Part shown: in pieces, positions 1 to 7,015 of the stretch
Numbering within the stretch: the first letter of the stretch is position 1
Layout: each line of letters begins with the position of its first letter
From: Chloroflexota bacterium
Lineage (GTDB): Bacteria > Chloroflexota > Dehalococcoidia > UBA2979
Direction: 5' to 3'
NCBI GenBank assembly: GCA_027592975.1
Contig: JAQCJS010000017.1
Coordinates: 1 to 10,439 of the forward strand
DNA length: 10,439 nt
Translations under genes and position numbers: made by a program
Notes under the pieces: model-generated
The model's input: the letters and a program-made list of their open reading frames with translations, nothing else
Told to the model about the DNA's origin: nothing
Databases searched by the model: none

Positions 1-81
1 GCTGATGTCCCGGCGCCGACGCCCGCCGCACCGGAGGGGGGCGAGGCCGACCGCCCGTGCAGCGAGCCGCCGCAGCCGTAG
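1..81 (+). CDS. C-terminal tail of a probable plus-strand gene (partial)
   Basis: An open frame enters from the left edge in frame 1 and ends at TAG (79-81). It gives 26 residues rich in Pro, Ala, Glu and Gly, with one Cys near the end. Nearly every codon ends in G or C, which matches the codon use of the clear genes here; the other two plus frames look worse (frame 3 stops at once, frame 2 is an Arg-rich string). The tail would end two bases before the glmS stop, so the two genes would converge. A Pro/Ala-rich acidic tail is common at the ends of secreted or membrane proteins, but nothing identifies the family. It may also be non-coding. Confidence 0.42.
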   Translation, partial: ADVPAPTPAAPEGGEADRPCSEPPQP

Positions 82-83
82 TA

Positions 84-1922
84 CTATTCGACCGTGACGG
101 TCTTGGCGAGGTTGCGAGGCTGATCCACGTCCGCGCCCCGGCTGGTGGCGATGTAGTACGCCAGCAGTTGCAGCGGCACCACCGTGACGATCGGTGAGAG
201 CAGCGGATCCACGTCGGGCAGTTCGATGATGTCGTTCGCGACGCCGACCAGGCTCCGGTCGCCGCGCGACACGACGGCGATCACGCTGCCCCGGCGCGCG
301 CGCACCTGCTCGATGTTCGAACGCATCTTGTCGAATACCTCGTCGCGCGGGGCGATCGCCAGCGTCGGCATGTTTTCGTCAATGAGCGCGATCGGACCGT
401 GCTTCATCTCGCCCGCGGCATAGCCCTCCGCGTGGATGTACGAGACTTCCTTCAGCTTGAGCGCGCCTTCGAGCGCGATCGGGTAGCCGAGGCCGCGGCC
501 CAGGAACAGGAAGTCCTCGTGGTTCGCGTAACGGCCCGCGATTTCCTCGATCTGGGGGGCAAGTTCCAGCGCCTCGCCGATCGCGGCCGGCAGGTGCAGC
601 GCGGCTTCGATCTGCTGGGCTTCCACGGCGGCGTCCAGCGTGCCGCGCAGGCGGCCGAGGCGCAGCGCGAGCCCGTGCAGCAGCAGCATGGAGGCGAGCA
701 TGGTCTTGGTGCTGGCGACGGCGATCTCTGGGCCCACGCGCAGCAGGATCGTGCCGTCCGCGACGCGCGTGGTCTGCGCGCCCGGCGTGTTGCAGAGCGT
801 GATCTGCATGCACCCGGCACGACGCGCCTCGTCCATCGCGGCCAGCGTGTCCACCGTCTCGCCCGACTGCGCGATCGAGACGACCAGCGTGTTCTCGTCC
901 AGCACGGGCTGCCGGTACCGGAACTCCGCGGAGTTGTCGACCTCCGCAGGTAGCCGCGCGAACCGTTCGAAGTAGTGCCGGCCGACCATCGCAGAGTGCA
1001 TGGAGGTGCCCATGCCGATCAGCACGACGCGTGTGAAGGTGCGCGCGCGCGCCTCGTCAATCGGCAGGGCCTCGAACTCCACGCGCGCCGGACGGGTGAG
1101 GTACCGCCCGCGGATCGCATCGAGGGCCGCGTCGGGCTGCTCGAAGATCTCCTTCAGCATGAAGTGCTTGTACGGCCCCTTCACGGCGGCCACCGGATCG
1201 TAGGGGAGCACCTCGATCTTCTTCTCGATCGAGGCGCCGTCCGCATCGGTGTACGCGACGCTCGCCGCGCGCACATCGGCGAACTCGCCCGGCTCCAGGA
1301 ACGTGACGCGCCGCGTGTGGGGCAGCAGCGCACTGAGGTCGGACGCCAGCAGGTGCTCGCCGTCGCCCACGCCGATCACAATGCCCCCGGCGTTGCCGAC
1401 GCGCGCCGAGACGATGCGTCCCGGCTCGTCCCGAGCGATCGCGACGATCGAGTACGCGCCTTGTGCCTCGCGCACGACGGCGCGGAGCGCGACCATCAGG
1501 TCGTCGCCCGCCTCCACGCGCGTGGCGATCATGTGCGCGAGCACCTCGGTGTCGGTGTCGGAGAGGAACGGGCCGCGGCCGTAGCGCAGGCGCAGATCCT
1601 CGAAGTTCTCGACGATGCCGTTATGGACGACCGCCACGTTGCCATCCGGGTCGAGGTGCGGGTGGGCGTTGCGGTCGCTCGGCTCGCCGTGCGTCGCCCA
1701 GCGCGTGTGGCCGATGCCGGCGATGGCGGGCGGCAGGGTGCCCTCGACCCGCTGGAGTAGGGCGTCCAACTTGCCGGTGGCACGCGCGACGTAGAGTTTG
1801 TGCTGATCGTCGAAGAGCGCGACGCCCGCGGAGTCATACCCGCGGTATTCGAGGCGGCGCAGGCCTTCCAGGACGATCGGGCCCGCGGGGCGCTGCCCGG
1901 TGTAACCGACAATGCCGCACAT
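84..1922 (-). CDS. glmS: Glutamine--fructose-6-phosphate aminotransferase (isomerizing)
   Basis: GlmS makes glucosamine-6-phosphate from fructose-6-phosphate and glutamine, the first step toward UDP-GlcNAc for peptidoglycan and other envelope sugars; it is cytosolic. The 612 residues match the usual length of about 610. The N-terminal class II glutaminase domain begins MCGIVGYTG, with Cys2 as nucleophile, then HTRWATHG (72-79) and the oxyanion-site NG (101-102). Two SIS sugar-isomerase domains follow, with GTS (305-307), SQSGET around 352-356, ASTKT (403-407), ALEGALKLKE (483-492), KHGP (507-510) and the terminal QPRNLAK (Lys607). The start is fixed by Cys2: the frame is open further to a GTG at 1955, but translation from there would bury the nucleophile. 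AGGAG lies about ten bases before this ATG. The gene follows plsC by 80 bp. That gap holds a GC-rich hairpin and a weak -10-like TACACT (1956-1961), so separate transcription is possible. Confidence 0.97.
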   Translation of the reverse strand: MCGIVGYTGQRPAGPIVLEGLRRLEYRGYDSAGVALFDDQHKLYVARATGKLDALLQRVEGTLPPAIAGIGHTRWATHGEPSDRNAHPHLDPDGNVAVVHNGIVENFEDLRLRYGRGPFLSDTDTEVLAHMIATRVEAGDDLMVALRAVVREAQGAYSIVAIARDEPGRIVSARVGNAGGIVIGVGDGEHLLASDLSALLPHTRRVTFLEPGEFADVRAASVAYTDADGASIEKKIEVLPYDPVAAVKGPYKHFMLKEIFEQPDAALDAIRGRYLTRPARVEFEALPIDEARARTFTRVVLIGMGTSMHSAMVGRHYFERFARLPAEVDNSAEFRYRQPVLDENTLVVSIAQSGETVDTLAAMDEARRAGCMQITLCNTPGAQTTRVADGTILLRVGPEIAVASTKTMLASMLLLHGLALRLGRLRGTLDAAVEAQQIEAALHLPAAIGEALELAPQIEEIAGRYANHEDFLFLGRGLGYPIALEGALKLKEVSYIHAEGYAAGEMKHGPIALIDENMPTLAIAPRDEVFDKMRSNIEQVRARRGSVIAVVSRGDRSLVGVANDIIELPDVDPLLSPIVTVVPLQLLAYYIATSRGADVDQPRNLAKTVTVE

Positions 1923-2002
1923 AGTGTGCTCGCTCCTGCTGCGCCCGCCGCGCACAGTGTACCGCGCGGAGGCCGCAGCGGCGTTGGGCCACGCCGCGCG
2001 GG
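1923..2002 (-). other. plsC-glmS gap with a GC-rich inverted repeat
   Basis: This 80 bp spacer holds ccgcgcgg at 1962-1969 and again at 1994-2001. The octamer is its own reverse complement, so the copies can pair as an 8-bp stem around a 24-base loop, and ggcc at 1971-1974 and 1987-1990 can extend the pairing. On the minus strand the stem lies just after the plsC stop and just before TACACT (RC of 1956-1961), a four-of-six match to a -10 box with no convincing -35. There is no T-run, so a classical terminator is not supported. The stem may be chance in such GC-rich DNA. Confidence 0.3.
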
Positions 2003-2755
2003 CTATCCGGCGGGGGCTTCGTCCTCGTCACGGCCGGCGCGGGAGGGACGCTCGCGGGCCTCCCGCATCACTACCACGGTACCGGCGCTGTCCGCGCCGT
2101 ACGCGCCGCGGTGGCTCTCCGGGAGCATGGCGGCGATGCGGCGCATCAGCGCGTCCGTCTCCGCCTCCGGCGAGCCGCCGCCGTGCGATGGGTCGAGGAT
2201 GGTGAACGGTTCGCCGAAGGTCACGCGGATCGTGGGGCGGCGGCGCAGCGCCCACGCCCAGAACACGCCGGGGAGCGGCACGTTGCTGCCGGTGATCGCG
2301 ACCGGCACCACGGTCGCCTTCGACATCTGCGCGACGACGGCGGAGCCGGGGAGCGCCGGGCGCAGCTGCGTCGCCGTGCCGGCGCGTTTGCCGCGGGTGC
2401 CTTCCGGGAACATGAGCACGGCCTCGTTGCTGCGGAGGATGTTCCGCGCGACCCGTAGTGCCCCCATGTCCGCGGAGAACCGTCGAACCGGGAAGGCGCC
2501 GTAGGCGTGGAAGAACCAGCCGATCAGCGGGATCTCGAACAGCTCGCGCTTTGCCATCGGATGCACGCGCCGGTGGACGCACGCCGCCACCAGCGGCGGG
2601 TCGAGGAGATGCACGTGGTTCGCGACGAGGATGAGTGGGCCGCCGGCCGGGACGCGCTCAACACCCACGATCTCCAGCCGTGCCAGCGAGTGGACGACGA
2701 GACGGGTGAAGGCGGTGCAGACGGCGTAGATCCACGCAGACAGGCGGGCGCGCAT
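2003..2755 (-). CDS. plsC: 1-acyl-sn-glycerol-3-phosphate acyltransferase (PlsC family)
   Basis: PlsC-family enzymes acylate lysophosphatidic acid to phosphatidic acid, the precursor of membrane phospholipids, at the inner face of the membrane. The 250 residues carry the family blocks in order: the catalytic NHVHLLD (NHx4D, about residues 46-52), GAFPVRR (about 85-91), FPEGTRG (about 116-122) and VVPVAITGS (about 150-158). The N-terminus is hydrophobic and amphipathic rather than a clear multi-pass membrane domain, as expected for a membrane-associated acyltransferase. A charged tail of about 25 residues follows the core. The ATG start has only a weak purine stretch (AGGTAGG) about nine bases upstream. 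It sits 34 bp after cmk, and cmk-plsC adjacency is seen in many bacteria. The family also includes acyltransferases with other substrates, so the exact acceptor is inferred. Confidence 0.92.
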   Translation of the reverse strand: MRARLSAWIYAVCTAFTRLVVHSLARLEIVGVERVPAGGPLILVANHVHLLDPPLVAACVHRRVHPMAKRELFEIPLIGWFFHAYGAFPVRRFSADMGALRVARNILRSNEAVLMFPEGTRGKRAGTATQLRPALPGSAVVAQMSKATVVPVAITGSNVPLPGVFWAWALRRRPTIRVTFGEPFTILDPSHGGGSPEAETDALMRRIAAMLPESHRGAYGADSAGTVVVMREARERPSRAGRDEDEAPAG

Positions 2756-2789
2756 GTGGGTCAGCCTACCTAATGGCGCAGTGCCGCGG

Positions 2790-3506
2790 CTACCGGACGG
2801 GGTTCACCTGGCGGTAGAGCGCGGCGCACTGCGTCACCACCTCGTCTATCCCGATCGCGTCGGTGTCGATGATCAGCGCGCCCTGGGCAGCCTGTTCGCG
2901 ACGGACGGCACGGTGGCCGGTGTTGTCCAGTTCGTCGCGGCGGCGGGTGGCGGCGAGCACAGAATCGAAGGTCGAGTCACGGCCTTCCACCTGCTCCTCG
3001 CCCAGCCGGCGGCGCGCACGGACCTCCGTGGAGGCGTCCAGGAATACCTTCGCCCGAGCCTCCACCAGCACGCGGGTGCCAATGTCGCGGCCCGCCATCA
3101 CCACCGGCTCGCGAGCGGCGATCGTCCGCTGCCGGCGCCCCAGCTCGTGGCGGACCTCCTCGATGCGGGAGACCAGCGACACGGTCTGCTCAATGACGGC
3201 GGCACGGAGCCGCGGCGTCACGTCCACATCGGCCAGCAGGATGCGCGGGTCGTTCGGCTCCGGCCAGCGGACATCCAGGTCCAGGCCGTGCACGATCCTT
3301 GTCACGGCGGCCTCGTTCTCCGGGTTCACGCCGGCTTCCAGCACCGCCAGCGTGCAGGCGCGGTACATGAGGCCGGTGTCGAAGAACCCGAGGCCCAGGA
3401 GATCGGCGAGGGTGCGGCCCACGGCGCTCTTCCCGGAGGCCGTCGGGCCATCAATCGCAAGGCAGCGCTGGAGAGCGTCGTCGGTGATCGTGGGCCTCCG
3501 GCTCAA
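2790..3506 (-). CDS. cmk: Cytidylate kinase
   Basis: Cmk phosphorylates CMP and dCMP with ATP in pyrimidine nucleotide recycling. The 238 residues show a P-loop GPTASGKS (20-27), DTGLMYR (43-49, usually DTGAMYR), the DVT block near 95-97 with nearby Arg residues, GRDIGT (139-144), the KVFLDAS strand (153-159) and RRDELDNTG (189-197), equivalent to the usual RDxxDSxR. The longest frame starts at TTG (3504-3506), and no ATG or GTG lies upstream in frame, so this is the best available start although it lacks a clear Shine-Dalgarno. The stop of a nine-codon ATG mini-ORF (3503-3532) overlaps this TTG. Most cytidylate kinases begin only a few residues before the P-loop strand, so the true start could be slightly internal. 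The gene lies 47 bp after rluB and 34 bp before plsC, which suggests an operon. Confidence 0.93.
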   Translation of the reverse strand: MSRRPTITDDALQRCLAIDGPTASGKSAVGRTLADLLGLGFFDTGLMYRACTLAVLEAGVNPENEAAVTRIVHGLDLDVRWPEPNDPRILLADVDVTPRLRAAVIEQTVSLVSRIEEVRHELGRRQRTIAAREPVVMAGRDIGTRVLVEARAKVFLDASTEVRARRRLGEEQVEGRDSTFDSVLAATRRRDELDNTGHRAVRREQAAQGALIIDTDAIGIDEVVTQCAALYRQVNPVR

Positions 3507-3532
3507 GCCGCCGCGGTGGTTCGGAGGATCAT
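3503..3532 (-). other. Nine-codon mini-ORF overlapping the cmk start
   Basis: An ATG at 3530-3532 opens a frame of nine codons (MILRTTAAA) ending in TGA at 3503-3505. The TGA shares two bases with the TTG proposed as the cmk start, giving TTGA, the arrangement seen in translationally coupled genes. No good Shine-Dalgarno precedes the ATG. It could be a leader that delivers ribosomes to a weak TTG start, or it may be chance. Confidence 0.2.
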
Positions 3533-3553
3533 AGGGAGCGCGGATCGCTGGCG

Positions 3554-4294
3554 CTAGGCCTCGTGCGGCGCGCCCAGTCCGACCAGCGCGCGCAGCGCCG
3601 TCAGTTCCTCTGCCGTGACCACGCGCGAGGCGCCCGGGGGCAGGTCGTCCAGGCTCACCGGCCCGAATGCGGTGCGCCGCAGCCGCGAGACGTGATGTCC
3701 CACCGCCTCGAACATCCGGCGCACCTGCCGGTTGCGGCCCTCGTGGATGACGACACGGAGATGGGTGGGCGGGGCGTCGCCGGGAACCCGGTCCACGACG
3801 GCCGGCGCGGTCATGCCGTCCTCCAGTTGCACACCCTCGCGTAGCCGCGTGATGGCACCCTCCGCGACCACGCCCTCCACGCTCGCCTCGTACGTCTTCA
3901 TGACCTCGTAGCGCGGGTGGGTGAGGCGGTGCGCCAGTTCGCCTTCCGTCGTCAGCAGCAGGAGGCCCGAGGTGTCGCGATCCAGCCGGCCCACGTAGCG
4001 TAGGTGGGGCGGCGGGTCGTGCAGGATGTCGAAGACGGTCTGCCGCCCGCGGTCGTCCACGGCGGTGACCACAATGCCGGTGGGCTTGTTGAGGACGATC
4101 GTGACGTCCTCCGGCTCCATCCGGATGCGCTCCCCATCCACCTCGACGCGCTGGGTGTCGGGGTCGGCGCGCGTGCCCAACGCGGCGAGGACGCCGTCCA
4201 CGGTGACGCGCCCGGCGGAGATCACCAACTCGGCGCTGCGCCGGCTGCCGAAGCCGGATCGTGCAAGGAGTTTCTGGAGACGTTCTGCTGGCAC
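3554..4294 (-). CDS. rluB: Pseudouridine synthase, RsuA/RluB/RluE/RluF family
   Basis: This family converts specific uridines in ribosomal RNA to pseudouridine. The 246 residues begin with an S4 RNA-binding domain (RLQKLLARSGFGSRR at 5-19, through about 60), followed by the synthase domain with LNKPTG (68-73), the catalytic block GRLDRDTSGLLLLT (102-115, Asp105 as the likely catalytic aspartate), the KTYE strand and the late RNRQVRRM motif. With the S4 domain it best fits the RluB/RsuA group; which rRNA position it modifies cannot be read from the sequence, and the symbol is provisional. The start is GTG (4292-4294), 12 bases after the upstream TAG, without a recognisable Shine-Dalgarno, so translation may be coupled to the preceding small gene, whose stop is in the same frame. 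It sits 47 bp before cmk, a frequent pairing in bacteria. Confidence 0.92.
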   Translation of the reverse strand: MPAERLQKLLARSGFGSRRSAELVISAGRVTVDGVLAALGTRADPDTQRVEVDGERIRMEPEDVTIVLNKPTGIVVTAVDDRGRQTVFDILHDPPPHLRYVGRLDRDTSGLLLLTTEGELAHRLTHPRYEVMKTYEASVEGVVAEGAITRLREGVQLEDGMTAPAVVDRVPGDAPPTHLRVVIHEGRNRQVRRMFEAVGHHVSRLRRTAFGPVSLDDLPPGASRVVTAEELTALRALVGLGAPHEA

Positions 4295-4306
4295 GGTGGA
4301 GTCGCG

Positions 4307-4582
4307 CTACGCGCGGCGACGGATCCGCTCGACCACGGTGACCTCGGTCACCACCGTGCGGATGATCCCCTCCGGCCCGCGCGGGGCGGCAGTCGCGCCC
4401 AGGTGCTCCGCGGCGCTCATCGCGATCTCGCGCATGGCGCGCTCTGCCGCCAGCGTGGCGACGAGGGCGGCAGCGGAGCCCGCGATGATCGGGACGGCGC
4501 GACGCACCACGGCATCGCGGATCTGCTCCACACGCGTCGCGGGGAGCGCCGAGCCAACGCGGACGGGATGCAGGACGGTCAT
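4307..4582 (-). CDS. Hypothetical 91-residue protein with one possible membrane segment
   Basis: I do not recognise this protein. The ATG has a good Shine-Dalgarno, GGAG (plus positions 4590-4593), seven bases upstream, and codon use resembles the neighbours, which supports real coding. Residues 29-46 form an uncharged Ala/Ile/Leu/Val stretch flanked by Arg27-Arg28 and Glu47-Arg48. It could be a short membrane helix or simply an amphipathic, Ala-rich helix. The C-terminus is rich in Val, Thr and Glu and ends in a basic IRRRA. No cysteine or histidine cluster and no enzyme motif is visible. It is the first gene after a 104 bp gap and is followed by rluB 12 bp on in the same frame, so it probably opens the rluB-cmk-plsC transcript. 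In many bacteria scpA/scpB stands before rluB, but nothing here resembles ScpB. Confidence 0.68.
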   Translation of the reverse strand: MTVLHPVRVGSALPATRVEQIRDAVVRRAVPIIAGSAAALVATLAAERAMREIAMSAAEHLGATAAPRGPEGIIRTVVTEVTVVERIRRRA

Positions 4583-4686
4583 CGATTCACTCCGGTGTGG
4601 ACAGGTCGCGACAGCGTACAGGAAGGGTTGCGCGGCGCGCTACCGCGCGAGGGGCGGGAACCGATCCGCAACGGGGCAACGTGCGC
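4583..4686. other. 104 bp gap upstream of the small hypothetical gene
   Basis: This is the second-largest gap in the window. It contains gcgcgg (4630-4635) and ccgcgc (4643-4648), a six-bp stem with a seven-base loop, and outer arms gttgcg (4627-4632) and cgcaac (4667-4672) that could pair as an alternative. No T-run follows on the minus strand, so it is not a classical terminator. I see no convincing -10/-35 pair on the minus strand, although a promoter for the rluB group would be expected here. The Shine-Dalgarno of the small gene lies at 4590-4593. Confidence 0.3.
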
Positions 4687-5505
4687 TCATTCGCCTCGCG
4701 CGCGGCGCGCTGCCACGTCCGCGGTGAGATCCAGCGGCGGCGCGTCGCCGCCCTGCGCGTCAAGGATGCGGCCGGGGAGTGCGAGCATGCGCCCGTCCGC
4801 GAACGCTTGCAGCGCGGACACCAGCAACGGCGCTTCATGCGCCATCTGCGCCCCCCGCATCATGGAGGCCAGCGCGCTCGTGTCGATCGTGTTGTCGTCC
4901 AGCGCGGCGGGGTCGCCGATCGCGTCCCACAGCGCGTCGTAGTCGCCACCGCGGATCGAGTAGCGGCAGAACGCCGCGACGGGGCCGGCGTCCACCTCCG
5001 GGATGGCGAGGTGGATCATCGCGCCGCTCTCGTCCGCGCCGGTGCGGATCAGGTGGCGGATCACCTCGCGCCAGGTGCCAGCGGGGCCCTTTGGCAGCGC
5101 CGGGTGCAGGTTCAGGATCGGGTGTGTGGTGACGAAGCGGGGCGTGAAGATCAGCATGTAGCCCGCCAGCACGCCCACCTGCGCGGCGTGCGGGTCGACG
5201 AGGCGCGCGATTTCGTGATCGAAGGCCTCGCGCCACTCGGGGAGCGCCTCGTTCGGCTTGGAGCGCTCGCCCCCATGCTCGCGGCGGAAGCGCACGGAGG
5301 ACAGCGTGACCAGCGGCGCGCCGGTGTCGTGCACCAGGCCGAAGAACTGGTCGGTTGCGACGTCCTCACCCTGCGCCCGGTTGCAGAAGATGTGCGCGAA
5401 TCTGGCGTCCAGCGTCCCGGAATCGATCGCGTTCCGCACGGCGAGGAACATGCCGCGCGATCCGGCACCGCGCGCCGTGGTGTACCAGCCCACCCGGAGG
5501 GTCAT
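4687..5505 (-). CDS. PurN-like formyltransferase (enlarged)
   Basis: The protein resembles PurN, which transfers a formyl group from 10-formyltetrahydrofolate to glycinamide ribonucleotide in purine synthesis. The formyltransferase triad is intact: NLHP gives Asn132 and His134, and EVDAGPV gives Asp172, at nearly the spacing seen in E. coli PurN (Asn106, His108, Asp144). VGVLAGYMLIFTPRFV (110-125) matches the strand before the catalytic loop. There are differences. It has 272 residues against roughly 190-215 for PurN; the N-terminal loop reads GAGSRG where PurN has GNGSN; the loop after NLHP reads ALPKGPAGTW; and about 75 residues after position 195 have no obvious PurN counterpart. It may be a lineage-specific GAR formyltransferase or act on another amine, so I leave the symbol empty. 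The ATG lies 13 bp after xseB, so it is probably co-transcribed with xseAB. Confidence 0.85.
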   Translation of the reverse strand: MTLRVGWYTTARGAGSRGMFLAVRNAIDSGTLDARFAHIFCNRAQGEDVATDQFFGLVHDTGAPLVTLSSVRFRREHGGERSKPNEALPEWREAFDHEIARLVDPHAAQVGVLAGYMLIFTPRFVTTHPILNLHPALPKGPAGTWREVIRHLIRTGADESGAMIHLAIPEVDAGPVAAFCRYSIRGGDYDALWDAIGDPAALDDNTIDTSALASMMRGAQMAHEAPLLVSALQAFADGRMLALPGRILDAQGGDAPPLDLTADVAARRARGE

Positions 5506-5518
5506 CGCGGCGTCGCCT

Positions 5519-5782
5519 TCACGCGCCGCCCGCGCCCTGGCGGAGCGTCTCGATGCGCTGCTCGACGGTGCTGAGGAGCGCCTGGCAGCGCTGCGCGAGC
5601 CGCATTCCCTCCTCGTACAGCGCGAGCGACTGCTCCAGCGTCAACCCGCCCGCCTCGAGCTGCTGCGAGACGGCCTCCAGGCGCGCGTAGAGCGACTCGA
5701 ACCCCTCGTCCGCCTCAGGCTGGAGGTCGAGCATCGGCTGCGCGTCGGTCGCGGGATCCGAGGAAGCACGTCGTTCGGTCAT
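5519..5782 (-). CDS. xseB: Exodeoxyribonuclease VII small subunit
   Basis: XseB assembles with XseA into exonuclease VII, which degrades single-stranded DNA to short oligonucleotides. The 87 residues match the usual size of about 80. The conserved core is FESLYARLEAVSQQLEAGG (about 28-46) followed by LTLEQSLALYEEGMRLAQRC (about 47-66), the two-helix hairpin typical of the family. A poorly conserved N-terminus of about 25 residues rich in Ser, Asp and Pro precedes it. The start ATG overlaps the xseA stop in an ATGA (5779-5782), which implies translational coupling and co-expression of the two subunits. Confidence 0.95.
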   Translation of the reverse strand: MTERRASSDPATDAQPMLDLQPEADEGFESLYARLEAVSQQLEAGGLTLEQSLALYEEGMRLAQRCQALLSTVEQRIETLRQGAGGA

Positions 5783-6987
5783 GGTTTCGACTCTACACGC
5801 GCCGTGTGGCTACCGTCGCTCCAGCGCACCTCGATCGGATCGCCCGGCGTCACGGTGTCCGCGCGCGGCACCGGTGTGCCGTCCGCGCGGGAGACCAGGG
5901 CGTAGCCCCGGTCGAGCGTGGCGCTCGGTGACAGCGCCTGCAGCCGGTGCGCCGTCCCGGCGATGCGCTCGCGCGCCTCGGACGTGGTGCGCAGCAGGTA
6001 GTGCCGCAGCGCATCGGCGTGCAGCGCCACGCGGCGGTGTAGGGGGGCGGTGTCCGGCAGCCGTCGCGCCATGATCTGCGCCGTCCGGTCGACGGACTCC
6101 CGCGCCGAGGCAACCGCGCGCGTGATGCGCACGTCCTGCCGCGCGCGCACGGCATCGATCCGCCGTGCGATGTCGGGGCGGTCGGGAGCGACCATCTCCG
6201 CCGCCGCGGACGGTGTGGGCGCACGCACGTCCGCGACCAGGTCGGCGAGCGTGACATCCGTCTCGTGGCCCACAGCGGAGACCACCGGGATCGGGCAGCC
6301 GAAGATCGCGCGGACCACCGACTCCTCGTTGAACGCGGAGAGGTCGTCGTTCGCGCCGCCGCCACGCCCGACGATCAGCACATCCGGCCAGCGCTCCGAG
6401 TCCGCGCCCAGCGGCGCGATGTCGCGCACCGCCTCCGCGACCGACACGGCGGCCTCGTCGCCCTGCACCACGGCGGGCCGGAACACGATCGTGGCGAGCG
6501 GCCAGCGCCGCTCCAGCACCGTCTGGATGTCATGGAAGGCCGCGCCGCGCGCGCTGGTCACCACGCCGATGCGCCGAGGGAAGCGTGGCAGCGCGCGCTT
6601 CCGAGCAGGGTCGAACAGGCCCTCGGCCTCGAAGCGCGCCTTGCGGCGTTCGAACTCCGCCTGCTGCGCGCCGACTCCGGCGGGCTGCACGAAGTCCACC
6701 ATCAGCTGCACGTCGCCGCGCTCCACGTAGACCGTCACGGCGCCGTGCGCGATCAGAGATGTGCCGTTCTTCACCAGCGCGCGCTGGCTCACGTTCTGGC
6801 TGCGAAAGAAGACGCAGCGGAGTTGCCCGCCCTGATCCTTCAGCGTGAAGTACATGTGACCGGAGGAGGCCGCGGTCAGGTTGGTGACCTCGCCGCCCAC
6901 CCAGAGGTCGGCAAGCAGTTGGTCATGCGCGACCAGCTCGCGCAGGTAGCGCACCACCTGCCAGACGGGACGGACCTCGGTTGCCAT
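5779..6987 (-). CDS. xseA: Exodeoxyribonuclease VII large subunit
   Basis: XseA is the catalytic subunit of exonuclease VII, which acts on single-stranded DNA in repair. The 402 residues hold an N-terminal OB-fold domain (about 1-105, with GEVTN and GHMYFTLKD), the KARFEAEGLFDPARKR linker (116-131), then the nuclease domain: IGVVTSARGAAFHDI (140-154), RGGGANDDLSAFNEE (208-222) and SAVGHETDVTLADLVADVR ending in APTPSAAAE (237-264). Conserved residues include Asp153, Arg208, His241 and Asp244. A long Arg-rich helical stretch (about 270-350), probably coiled coil, leads to the terminal LSPSATLDRGYALV block. It is shorter than the E. coli protein (about 456) but all motifs are present. The usual Trp after the GGG-acidic motif is Ser here. 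The ATG has GGAG about ten bases upstream. It lies 155 bp after efp. Confidence 0.96.
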   Translation of the reverse strand: MATEVRPVWQVVRYLRELVAHDQLLADLWVGGEVTNLTAASSGHMYFTLKDQGGQLRCVFFRSQNVSQRALVKNGTSLIAHGAVTVYVERGDVQLMVDFVQPAGVGAQQAEFERRKARFEAEGLFDPARKRALPRFPRRIGVVTSARGAAFHDIQTVLERRWPLATIVFRPAVVQGDEAAVSVAEAVRDIAPLGADSERWPDVLIVGRGGGANDDLSAFNEESVVRAIFGCPIPVVSAVGHETDVTLADLVADVRAPTPSAAAEMVAPDRPDIARRIDAVRARQDVRITRAVASARESVDRTAQIMARRLPDTAPLHRRVALHADALRHYLLRTTSEARERIAGTAHRLQALSPSATLDRGYALVSRADGTPVPRADTVTPGDPIEVRWSDGSHTARVESKP

Positions 6988-7015
6988 GGCGACGCCGCTC
7001 CGACTCTGCAGGGGT

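Noticed and set aside
141..148. gctggtgg, identical to the E. coli Chi site
   Set aside because: It lies in the glmS coding region of a probably unrelated organism, where Chi specificity would differ; chance match.
1040..1053. (GC)n run in glmS
   Set aside because: It encodes alternating Ala/Arg codons in frame and is ordinary for this base composition.
975..1760. Long plus-strand open frame opposite glmS (261 codons)
   Set aside because: It lies wholly antisense to a certain gene. In GC-rich DNA the lack of stops opposite a real gene is common; the translation is rich in Arg, His and Ala with no family motif.
1923..2002. glmS ribozyme or riboswitch upstream of glmS
   Set aside because: The gap is only 80 bp, and the conserved ribozyme core is much longer and typical of Firmicutes; nothing like it was recognised.
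4597..5574. Plus-strand open frame of 325 codons opposite the formyltransferase
   Set aside because: The minus strand carries an intact catalytic triad and family motifs; the plus frame is Arg/Gly/Ala-rich without motifs.
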